From contig JABDEK010000032.1 in NCBI GenBank assembly GCA_013287135.1, positions 1 to 41,946 of the forward strand: a stretch of 41,946 nt of DNA, given 5' to 3'. Of this stretch, positions 32,465 through 39,071 are shown one piece after another. Under the pieces are notes generated by a model. The model made no database searches. It saw only the letters and a program-made list of their open reading frames with translations, and was not told the DNA's origin. How positions within the stretch are numbered: the first letter of the stretch is position 1; each line of letters opens with the position of its first letter. This DNA comes from Acidobacteriota bacterium (GTDB taxonomy: Bacteria > Acidobacteriota > Terriglobia > Acidiferrales > UBA7541). The position numbers were made by a program, and so were the translations under genes.

Positions 32465-33508
32465 ATGTCCGATGAGAAAGGAGTCACTCGCCGAACTTTT
32501 GTAAAGGGGGCAGCCGTGTTGACAGGTTCGGCTCTAGTAAACCCCAGCTTGGGATTAGCAGGGCAACCGCCACAAACGGGCGGGCCCGATCAGATTCCGC
32601 AGCGGCAGCTCGGGAAGACTGGCGTACAAGTGTCCGCGCTCGGAGTGGGCGGTTACCACTTGGGTTCCACCAAAGATCAGCAAGAAGCGAATGAGCTTGT
32701 GGCGCGCGCACTGGATGCCGGCATCAATTTTTTCGATAACTGTTGGGATTATCATGACGGGCTTAGTGAAGAACGCCTCGGCGTGGCATTGAAAGGCAAG
32801 CGCGAACAAGCGTTTGTAATGACCAAAGTCTGCACACACGGTCGCGGAAAAGACGTGGCCACGCAACAACTCGAAGAGTCTCTGCGGCGGCTACAGACCG
32901 ATCACCTGGATTTGTGGCAGATTCACGAAGTGATTTATTACAATGACCCCGACTTGATTTTCGCGCCGGGCGGCGCGGCGGAAGCGTTGTTAGCCGCGAA
33001 ACAACAAGGGAAAGTTCGATTCGTCGGATTTACGGGTCACAAAGACCCTGCAATTCATCTGCGGATGCTGACGCAGGACTTCCCGTTTGATACTGTCCAA
33101 ATGCCACTGAACTGTTTGGATGCGACTTTCCGCAGCTTTGAAACCCAGGTAATGCCGGAAGCGAACCGTCGCGGTATCGCTGTGCTTGGTATGAAGAGTA
33201 TGGGCGGCTCGGGAGAAATTGTTTCGCACGGCGCGGCGACGCCATCGGATGCGCTGCGTTACGCTATGAGCCTGCCGGTTGCAACTACCATCAGCGGCAT
33301 GGATTCGCTCGGCGTGTTGGAGCAGAATCTGGCGATTGCTAAAGGTTTTCAACCCATGAAACCTGAAGAGATGCAGGCGCTTCGTGAGCGCGTAAGAGTT
33401 TTTGCCGGTGACGGCCGCTATGAACTTTTCAAAACAACCAAGAAATATGATGGGGAAGTTGGCCGAGAGCAACATCACTACCCCAGCTCACAAAAACTTC
33501 CTGCCTAA
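32465..33508 (+). CDS. Aldo/keto reductase with twin-arginine signal
   Basis: A 347-residue paralogue of the preceding protein, with the same motifs (F-F-D-N-C-W-D-Y-H, M-T-K-V-C-T-H-G-R, L-W-Q-I-H-E, G-F-T-G-H-K-D, P-V-A-T-T-I-S-G-M). The N-terminus is different: V-T-R-R-T-F-V-K-G followed by a hydrophobic stretch is a Tat signal, so this copy should be folded with cofactor and exported to the periplasm. GGAGG nine bases before the ATG fixes the start. The pair probably arose by tandem duplication, with one copy for each side of the membrane. The substrate is unknown. Confidence 0.93.
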   Translation: MSDEKGVTRRTFVKGAAVLTGSALVNPSLGLAGQPPQTGGPDQIPQRQLGKTGVQVSALGVGGYHLGSTKDQQEANELVARALDAGINFFDNCWDYHDGLSEERLGVALKGKREQAFVMTKVCTHGRGKDVATQQLEESLRRLQTDHLDLWQIHEVIYYNDPDLIFAPGGAAEALLAAKQQGKVRFVGFTGHKDPAIHLRMLTQDFPFDTVQMPLNCLDATFRSFETQVMPEANRRGIAVLGMKSMGGSGEIVSHGAATPSDALRYAMSLPVATTISGMDSLGVLEQNLAIAKGFQPMKPEEMQALRERVRVFAGDGRYELFKTTKKYDGEVGREQHHYPSSQKLPA

Positions 33509-33617
33509 TCGCAAGTGTTGGAGCGCATTAAGTGTCTATCGTTTTTTCCAAAACACTGCCGCGCAGAAGGCCGCGGCGCTGCATTTTGCGGGGATTTCGC
33601 CGTTAGGTTCCCTACCG

Positions 33618-33660
33618 CTTGATTTGTTCCGATAGCAAGCTAGCTCGCTGACAAATCAGG
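33618..33660. terminator. Long nested palindrome between convergent genes
   Basis: TGATTTGT (33620-33627) pairs with ACAAATCA (33651-33658), extended outward by a wobble and a C-G pair, and a second, nearly perfect inner repeat (AGCAAGCT/AGCTCGCT) lies in the loop. It sits between the aldo/keto reductase gene and the minus-strand gene whose stop codon is inside its right arm. It may end transcription from both sides; T-runs are absent. Confidence 0.45.
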
Positions 33661-34036
33661 ACAGTTGCAAATGGTTGAGCAGCTTAGAGGCAATTTCGGC
33701 TACGCGCTTGCGCGCTGAATCGGACATGGGCTGGTTTCTTGCGGCACCATGTTCTCGAAGTACCACCCAAATTCCGGGCCGATGGATATTTTGATGGTGG
33801 CAAATTGCGCCGGTAAGCTGTGCTATTTCCAAACCGCCTCCTGCAAGCTCCGCATCCAGAAATGTCCGCGCTTCGTCGAGCAAATCCTTGAATCCTTGCG
33901 ACGCGAGCATCGGGTCCACATCACGCGGAATCGGCGCTTCCACTTCGAGCAAATCATAATCCGGCAGAGGCTCGGCGATCATAATTTCCACCGAAGCTGC
34001 GGGAGCAGCTGAGTCATGTGAAATCTTTATTGGCAT
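33656..34036 (-). CDS. Conserved-looking hypothetical protein at the end of the obgE-rlmH operon
   Basis: A 126-residue protein starting 26 bases after the rlmH stop and read in the same direction, so probably the last gene of that unit. It is acidic at the start (I-P-R-D-V-D-P) and has helical parts (G-F-K-D-L-L-D-E-A-R-T-F, R-K-R-V-A-E-I-A-S-K-L-L-N). No signal peptide, membrane segment or known motif is visible. No good ribosome site precedes the ATG. The overlap of its stop with the palindrome at 33618 suggests the end of the transcript. Function unknown. Confidence 0.6.
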   Translation of the reverse strand: MPIKISHDSAAPAASVEIMIAEPLPDYDLLEVEAPIPRDVDPMLASQGFKDLLDEARTFLDAELAGGGLEIAQLTGAICHHQNIHRPGIWVVLREHGAARNQPMSDSARKRVAEIASKLLNHLQLS

Positions 34037-34062
34037 GGTGGCCGTATTGTTGCAGAAGACGC

Positions 34063-34494
34063 TTACTTCGGATAGGGGTGGCCGAAAAGGATGGCGAAAG
34101 CGCGATAGATTTGTTCGGCCAAGACCACGCGCGCGAACTCGTGCGGCATGGTCAGAGTGGAAAGCGAGATTTTTTGCCGGGTCATGTTTCGGACATCTTC
34201 AGGAAAACCCTCCGCGTCGCCGCAGAGGAAAACCAGCTCCCGCGCGCCACGGTCGCGAAGGTCGCCCAGCCACCGCGCAAATTGGATCGACGTGAATTGT
34301 TTGCCGCCCGCATCCAGCAAAACCACAGTCGCGCTCGAATCTATTTTCAATTTTCGGGATGCAGGAGAACTGCCATCACGCAGCGCCACCACTTCTGTTT
34401 CCGCATAATGTCTTATGCGGCGAATGTAGTCGTCCAGAAGAGCTTGAGCTTCTCCGCGCCGCGTCTTCCCGAGCATCACCAAGCGAATTCTCAT
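34063..34494 (-). CDS. rlmH: 23S rRNA (pseudouridine1915-N3)-methyltransferase
   Basis: A 143-residue SPOUT-fold enzyme that methylates pseudouridine 1915 in helix 69 of assembled 70S ribosomes with S-adenosylmethionine. The start M-R-I-R-L-V-M-L-G-K is typical, as are V-V-L-L-D-A-G-G-K-Q, the S-adenosylmethionine loop (here F-L-C-G-D-A-E-G, where relatives usually have F-x-I-G-G-x-x-G), and the end L-A-E-Q-I-Y-R-A-F-A-I-L-F-G-H-P-Y. The usual glycine-rich loop is altered (G-D-A-E-G), which is worth noting but compatible with the fold. It belongs to the obgE-nadD-rsfS unit, a common neighbourhood for rsfS and rlmH. Confidence 0.93.
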   Translation of the reverse strand: MRIRLVMLGKTRRGEAQALLDDYIRRIRHYAETEVVALRDGSSPASRKLKIDSSATVVLLDAGGKQFTSIQFARWLGDLRDRGARELVFLCGDAEGFPEDVRNMTRQKISLSTLTMPHEFARVVLAEQIYRAFAILFGHPYPK

Positions 34495-34523
34495 TCGATG
34501 TTACCGCTTAGGATCGCGCAATT

Positions 34524-35462
34524 TCAGATGAGGCCGTACTTCTTGCGTTTTTCCAGAAGAGTTTTGCGGCTGATTCCGAGCATGTCCGCCGCCTGTCCAA
34601 TTTTGTAGTGCGTGGCTTCCAAGGTCAATTTGATGGCCTCGCGTTCCAGGTCTTCGAGTGAGCGGAGCATCCCAGTAATTCCGCGCTCGTTTCCGGCCGT
34701 TCGCACGATTTCCGGAAAATCCCTAGGAGAAAGTGAAGGTTTTTCGCCGAACACCAGCGCGTGTTCCACCGTGTTTTTCAGTTCTCGCACATTTCCCGGC
34801 CAGGCGTACGCCTGCAACATAGCTAAGGAGTCGGCATCGAACGAAGCTTCCGCTCGACCGTGCACCGGCGCCAGACGTTGCAGAAAATGCTTGGCGAGCG
34901 AAACGATATCGGCTCGGCGTTCGCGGAGCGGCGGAACATAAATCGCCAGAACATTCAGCCGGAAAAAAAGATCGTTGCGGAAGCGGCCGCTTTCCACCGC
35001 CTTGGCCATGTCCGTGTTTGTCAGCGCCATCAGCCGCGCTTCCATGCGCAGTGTTTCGGTGCCGCCCAGCCGTTCGAACGTGCGCTCTTCCAGAACGCGC
35101 AACAGCTTGGCTTGCATTCCCGGCGCCAGCGCAGCAACTTCGTCGAGAACGATGGTCCCCTCTTGCGCTAGTTCAAGACGTCCCGGCTTACGCGCGACCG
35201 CGCCTGTGAACGCGCCGCGTTCATGCCCAAAAAGTTCGGATTCCACAAGTTCGGCGGGCAGGCTGGCGCAATCAATTTTAAGTAGAGGAGCATCCCGGCG
35301 TGGCCCGCGCTCGTGAATCCAACGCGCGAGCTGATCTTTTCCCGTGCCGCTTTCGCCGGTGATTAAAAGCGTGGTGGAAGTGTCCGCAAGCTTTTCCGCA
35401 ACTTCAAGTACGTGCCGCGATACGGGATCTTCCGCTATCCACGTGATATTCGGCGCGGTCAT
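34524..35462 (-). CDS. Sigma-54-type AAA+ transcription activator without sensory domain
   Basis: A 312-residue bacterial enhancer-binding protein. The AAA+ domain begins about 30 residues in: Walker A G-E-S-G-T-G-K-D (36-43), the sigma-54 contact loop G-A-F-T-G-A (83-88), Walker B I-V-L-D-E-V, and F-R-N-D-L-F-F-R-L-N with arginine fingers. The C-terminus (288-312) is a Fis-type helix-turn-helix (A-A-D-M-L-G-I-S-R-K-T-L-L-E-K). No receiver, GAF, PAS or other N-terminal sensory domain is present. It is embedded between rsfS (4-base ATGA overlap) and rlmH (29 bases), so it is made with ribosome-assembly proteins. It should remodel sigma-54 polymerase at unknown promoters. Confidence 0.93.
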   Translation of the reverse strand: MTAPNITWIAEDPVSRHVLEVAEKLADTSTTLLITGESGTGKDQLARWIHERGPRRDAPLLKIDCASLPAELVESELFGHERGAFTGAVARKPGRLELAQEGTIVLDEVAALAPGMQAKLLRVLEERTFERLGGTETLRMEARLMALTNTDMAKAVESGRFRNDLFFRLNVLAIYVPPLRERRADIVSLAKHFLQRLAPVHGRAEASFDADSLAMLQAYAWPGNVRELKNTVEHALVFGEKPSLSPRDFPEIVRTAGNERGITGMLRSLEDLEREAIKLTLEATHYKIGQAADMLGISRKTLLEKRKKYGLI

Positions 35463-35866
35463 TGCTGCGTTGCGTCACCTTCAGCATTGCTTTGGGATGG
35501 AGGATGCGCGGTCGGCGCTGGAAAAGTGACGCGCTCAGCGGAACGCCACAACCTTTCCAAATCGTAATACTGGCGAGCGCGTTCGCTGAAGATGTGCACC
35601 ACAAAGTCGCCGTAATCCAGAAGAACCCATTCGGCGCTGGATTTCCCTTCGCGATGCGCCACGCGGCGCCCTTCGCGGTGAAGTCTCTCTTCAATGGCTT
35701 CGCCAATAGCTTGAATCTGGGGCTGACTTTGCCCGGAGCACAGCAAGAAGTATTCGGCGAACGCGCCGGCGCCAGAAAGGTTGAGGACCGTGATGTCCAC
35801 GGCCTGCTTGTCTTGAGCCGCTTCCACGGCCGCGCGAATTTCGAGACGAAGGGAGTTAGTTGTCAC
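35459..35866 (-). CDS. rsfS: Ribosome silencing factor RsfS
   Basis: A 135-residue RsfS/Iojap protein. It binds uL14 of the 50S subunit and blocks subunit joining when nutrients are short. Family motifs are V-D-I-T-V-L-N-L-S-G-A-G, D-Y-F-L-L-type A-E-Y-F-L-L-C-S-G-Q-S, E-G-K-S-S-A-E-W-V-L-L-D-Y-G-D-F-V-V-H-I-F and Y-Y-D-L-E-R-L-W. It starts at GTG, overlapping the nadD stop (GTGA), and its stop overlaps the next gene's ATG (ATGA), so it is translationally coupled on both sides. The last 25 residues are a Pro/Ser-rich tail. Confidence 0.94.
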   Translation of the reverse strand: MTTNSLRLEIRAAVEAAQDKQAVDITVLNLSGAGAFAEYFLLCSGQSQPQIQAIGEAIEERLHREGRRVAHREGKSSAEWVLLDYGDFVVHIFSERARQYYDLERLWRSAERVTFPAPTAHPPSQSNAEGDATQQ

Positions 35867-36555
35867 CGGTACAGGGCCTGTTCCAAAATGTATTCCTCTA
35901 CGCGCGCCGGCACAAGCCCATGAATGGTCTGCCCGCTTTCGAGGCGATGCCGGATTTCGGTGGACGAAATGTGACTCGACACGGTCGTGAGCAGGTGAAC
36001 CACAGATTTGCGCAGCACAATCGTATTCGGGTCGTTTGACGCCGTGCGTCCTAGCTTTTCAGGAGGAATCACCAGCCGCAGCGCGTCCAAACGAAATCCC
36101 GGACGACTCGCGATAATAAAATTGCAACTATCCATCAGCCCCTCGTAATTCTTCCACGTAGGAATTTCAAGAAACTGGTCCGCGCCCAAAATAAAAAACA
36201 GACGATCCTCGGGATGCTCGCGGTGAAATCGCCGCACGGTATCGACGGTATAAAACACGTGGGTCGCGGCTCCCTCCGGCGGCGCTTCGGCCGTGGACGG
36301 ATGAAACCCCGCGTGATCGGTGCAGCCCAGGGCGACCATGGCGTAGCGATGCAGAAACGGCGTTAATGCAAGCTTGGTCTTATGCGGTGGCCGCGACGAC
36401 GGAATGAAATAAATGGAGTCCAAGTGGAACCGCTTCTGCGCAGCCTGCGCTACGGCGATGTGCCCCGAGTGAATCGGATCGAACGTGCCGCCGAAAAGGG
36501 CGACCGAACGGCGATGCGGCGCCCCATGCGCCTTGTGCAGCGAGTGTGGACTCAA
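35863..36555 (-). CDS. nadD: Nicotinate-nucleotide adenylyltransferase
   Basis: A 230-residue NadD that joins nicotinate mononucleotide to AMP in NAD synthesis. The nucleotidyltransferase motif is [11 protein letters not shown], and [10 protein letters not shown] is the second signature; [12 protein letters not shown] lies between. The start is a TTG at 36555 (TTGA overlaps the obgE stop); no ATG or GTG exists in the first 16 codons before the motif, so the unusual start is forced. That probably limits expression and couples it to obgE translation. Its stop overlaps the GTG of rsfS. Confidence 0.94.
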   Translation of the reverse strand: MSPHSLHKAHGAPHRRSVALFGGTFDPIHSGHIAVAQAAQKRFHLDSIYFIPSSRPPHKTKLALTPFLHRYAMVALGCTDHAGFHPSTAEAPPEGAATHVFYTVDTVRRFHREHPEDRLFFILGADQFLEIPTWKNYEGLMDSCNFIIASRPGFRLDALRLVIPPEKLGRTASNDPNTIVLRKSVVHLLTTVSSHISSTEIRHRLESGQTIHGLVPARVEEYILEQALYR

Positions 36556-37700
36556 CTTTTCGCTCCGGGCGACGAAGTTGAATCGTCATCGTGGGCGGCA
36601 GCAGCGCGAGCTTCTTCCTCATCACGCTCGCGAGACGGTGCGATCTGAGGCTCCGGTTCCACCGGCATGCATGGTTTCGGAATCCTATCCAATGCGTCAG
36701 CCATGGCACGCACGAGTTCCACAATTCCCTCACCGCTCGCGGACGAAATAGCATGAAATTCAAGCCCACGTTTTTTTGCAAACGCGCGCAATTCGTCCAA
36801 ATGCTCGCGATTCGTAGTGGCATCCAGTTTCGTAGCCACCACAATCATCGGCTTGTCGGCCAGAGCCGGACTGAACGAAGCAAGTTCGTGCTCGATCACT
36901 TCAAAGTCGTGTACAGGATCGCGATCGTTCGCGTCGCTGGTATCCACCAGATGCGCGATCAATCGCGTCCGCTCAATGTGCTTCAAAAATCGTGTGCCTA
37001 GGCCAGCGCCTTCGTGCGCGCCCTCGATCAATCCTGGCACGTCGGCCACAACAAACGTACGTCCCTGCCCCGGCGCGGCGTCCGGATCTGCCGAAACAAC
37101 GCCAAGGTGTGGTTCCAGCGTAGTGAACGGATACGCTGCAATTTTCGGACGCGCCGCCGAAATCCGAGAAATCAACGTGGACTTCCCCGCATTGGGGAAT
37201 CCAACAAGCCCTACATCGGCGAGCAATTTTAACTCGAGCCGCAGATGCCGCTCTTCGCCCGGCTGGCCGTCTTCATGTTCGCGCGGCGCCTGGTGCCACG
37301 GACGCACAAAATGCGGATTGCCGTTTCCGCGGCCGCCGCGCCCACCCTTCGCCGCTTTCCAGCGTTGACCGGTTTCGGTGAAATCAAAAAGCTGCTCACC
37401 GCTGTCTGCGTCAAAAACCACCGTGCCTACCGGGACTTTCAACACAGTTTCCTCGCCCGAAGCGCCGTGGCAGTTCGAGCCTTCGCCGTGGCCACCGCGT
37501 TTCGCCTGAAATTCGCGATTGTAGCGATAGCGCAGCAGCGTGTTGTCATGCGGATTTGCTTCGATATAAATATCGCCGCCATGCCCGCCATCGCCGCCGG
37601 AAGGCCCGCCGCGCGGGACATACTTCTCCCTGCGAAACGCGACGCAGCCATTGCCACCGCCGCCGGCTTTTATCGAAATTTTGGCTTCATCTGCAAACAC
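36552..37700 (-). CDS. obgE: GTPase ObgE/CgtA
   Basis: A 382-residue Obg GTPase involved in late 50S assembly and stress response. The glycine-rich Obg domain is clear ([27 protein letters not shown]). The G domain has G-F-P-N-A-G-K-S-T (G1), D-V-P-G-L-I-E-G-A (G3), T-K-L-D (G4, in place of N-K-x-D) and S-S-A-S-G (G5). The C-terminal 50 residues are acidic and Pro/Glu-rich instead of an OCT domain. It starts at GTG (37700), preceded by AGGTGA. First gene of the coupled unit, separated from rpmA by a terminator. Confidence 0.95.
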   Translation of the reverse strand: MFADEAKISIKAGGGGNGCVAFRREKYVPRGGPSGGDGGHGGDIYIEANPHDNTLLRYRYNREFQAKRGGHGEGSNCHGASGEETVLKVPVGTVVFDADSGEQLFDFTETGQRWKAAKGGRGGRGNGNPHFVRPWHQAPREHEDGQPGEERHLRLELKLLADVGLVGFPNAGKSTLISRISAARPKIAAYPFTTLEPHLGVVSADPDAAPGQGRTFVVADVPGLIEGAHEGAGLGTRFLKHIERTRLIAHLVDTSDANDRDPVHDFEVIEHELASFSPALADKPMIVVATKLDATTNREHLDELRAFAKKRGLEFHAISSASGEGIVELVRAMADALDRIPKPCMPVEPEPQIAPSRERDEEEARAAAAHDDDSTSSPGAKS

Positions 37701-37752
37701 AAATCACCTGCTGGAAGAGATGCTAAGAGAGCTTACGCCGATGCTGAGTCCA

Positions 37753-37790
37753 TAAACAAAAATACGCGTTCCGGTGCCTTGGAACGCGTA
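37753..37790 (-). terminator. Rho-independent terminator between rpmA and obgE
   Basis: On the minus strand TACGCGTTCC (37781-37790) pairs with GGAACGCGTA (37763-37772) over ten bases with an 8-base loop, then TTTTTGTTTA follows. It lies 16 bases after the rpmA stop and 63 bases before the obgE GTG. It should end most rplU-rpmA transcripts or act as an attenuator for obgE. Confidence 0.88.
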
Positions 37791-37805
37791 CGAAGAGTGT
37801 AGAGA

Positions 37806-38114
37806 TTAATTGGCAGGCGCCGCAGCGGCTTTTTTCTCAGCCTGCCGCGCATCCGCTTCGTCCACTGTGAGAACGCTGATGTAGCGCCCGTGTCCGCCCT
37901 TATCTTCAAACAGGACGATGCCGTCAATCAGTGCGAACAAGCTGTCGTCCTTCGCCAGCGCAACATTCTTTCCGGGCTTGTAGTGCGTGCCGCGTTGGCG
38001 AATCAAAATGCTGCCGCCGGTCACGAGCTGGCCGCCAAACCGTTTAATCCCGAGCCGCTGTCCGTGCGAGTCGCGTCCATTAGTGGATGACCCGCCGCCT
38101 TTTTTATGCGCCAT
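37806..38114 (-). CDS. rpmA: 50S ribosomal protein bL27
   Basis: A 102-residue bL27 whose N-terminus [16 protein letters not shown] is the canonical sequence reaching the peptidyl-transferase centre, so no N-terminal cleavage extension is present. [10 protein letters not shown] and D-H-T-L-F-type D-D-S-L-F-A-L follow. The C-terminus ends in an Ala/Lys-rich tail. AGGGGA five bases before the ATG. It follows rplU by nine bases, the universal rplU-rpmA pair. Confidence 0.97.
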   Translation of the reverse strand: MAHKKGGGSSTNGRDSHGQRLGIKRFGGQLVTGGSILIRQRGTHYKPGKNVALAKDDSLFALIDGIVLFEDKGGHGRYISVLTVDEADARQAEKKAAAAPAN

Positions 38115-38123
38115 GAATTTCCC

Positions 38124-38438
38124 CTACGGAATTTGGATGTCGCTAACCTGAACGGCAGTGTAGTTTTGCCGGTGGCCGCGCAGAATATTGTATTGCCCGC
38201 CCGTTTTATACTTAAGCGTCTTCAATTTCGGGCCGCGGCCTTGTTCCACAATCTTGCCTACTACTTTCACTTTCGAAATATCGTCGGCGGAGACAAACTT
38301 CTTCTCGCCCGTGTGCACCGACAACACGTCGTCAAAGGTGACCTTGCCGCCCAGCTTTCCTTCCAGCGTCTCCACGCGGATGGTCTTGCCCGGCTCCACG
38401 CGATACTGTTTTCCCCCACTGCGAATTACGGCGTACAT
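38124..38438 (-). CDS. rplU: 50S ribosomal protein bL21
   Basis: A 104-residue bL21, starting M-Y-A-V-I-R-S-G-G-K-Q-Y-R-V at 38438, as in all relatives. L-K-Y-K-T-G-G-Q-Y-N-I-L-R-G-H-R-Q-N-Y-T at the end is the 23S rRNA binding part. GGGAGG four bases before the ATG fixes the start; the frame open to 38558 is not used. A strong promoter lies 30 bases upstream. It forms a unit with rpmA. Confidence 0.97.
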   Translation of the reverse strand: MYAVIRSGGKQYRVEPGKTIRVETLEGKLGGKVTFDDVLSVHTGEKKFVSADDISKVKVVGKIVEQGRGPKLKTLKYKTGGQYNILRGHRQNYTAVQVSDIQIP

Positions 38439-38468
38439 GCTGCCTCCCGAAGCTAGCGACAAACCCCA

Positions 38469-38498
38469 ATTATACGGGCTACTCGCCATCTCCGTCAA
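38469..38498 (-). promoter_or_regulatory. Strong promoter of rplU-rpmA
   Basis: Minus-strand TTGACG (38493-38498) and a perfect TATAAT (38469-38474) are 18 bases apart. Transcription would start near 38462, leaving a leader of about 24 bases, too short for an L21-type autoregulatory leader. Confidence 0.78.
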
Positions 38499-38579
38499 CG
38501 AGCCAAAATGCCAATCGTGGCCTAATTTGGACGCGTTCCCGCCGATGAATTTCGCCAAGACCCGCGTTACTATGGCGCA

Positions 38580-38942
38580 ATGCCAAATAAACCAAGCATT
38601 TTTCGCTCCGTCACTCCGATGATTCCGACCGGCGGCAGCCTGGCCGACGCGCTCAAGTTCTATAAGGAACAGTTGGGATTCTCCGTCTTATGGGAATCGG
38701 ACACCGGCGCGGGAATCAGCCGGGATTCCGTTTCTTTCAACTTGGTGGAGAATAACAATCGGGAGTGGGTAGAAAATTCCAGTTACAGCATCGGCGTCTC
38801 GGATCTCGATGCGCTTTACCAGGAGTTCCGCGGTAGCAGCGCTCGCGTCGGCCCACTCGAAGTGAAGTCGTGGGGTCGGCGTGAATTTCACACCATTGTT
38901 CCTTCCGGAGTTTGCTTCCAGTTCTATGCCCGCAACGAATAG
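38580..38942 (+). CDS. VOC-fold (glyoxalase/bleomycin-resistance-like) protein
   Basis: A 120-residue single VOC domain: R-S-V-T-P-M-I-P-T-G-G-S-L-A-D-A-L-K-F-Y-K-E-Q-L-G-F at the start, the middle F-N-L-V-E-N, and the end G-R-R-E-F-H-T-I-V-P-S-G-V-C-F-Q-F. It resembles bleomycin-resistance and other vicinal-oxygen-chelate proteins, which act as dimers. Several usual metal ligands of glyoxalase I are not evident, so binding rather than catalysis may be its job. It is divergent from rplU and stands alone. Confidence 0.87.
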   Translation: MPNKPSIFRSVTPMIPTGGSLADALKFYKEQLGFSVLWESDTGAGISRDSVSFNLVENNNREWVENSSYSIGVSDLDALYQEFRGSSARVGPLEVKSWGRREFHTIVPSGVCFQFYARNE

Positions 38943-39071
38943 CGTCTTGGCTAGGTCGCTCTGAATCTCGGCATGAAACATTTAGCGAGATTATCTGCAG
39001 GCTTTCACTCTGTGTTAGCTTTCTAAGCCACAAACAAAGTTTTCTGGGCGAAAGTGAGATCAGGGGGCTTC

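Noticed and set aside
37245..37802. Plus-strand open frame of 185 codons opposite obgE
   Set aside because: Covers the Obg glycine-rich coding region and the terminator; no motif.
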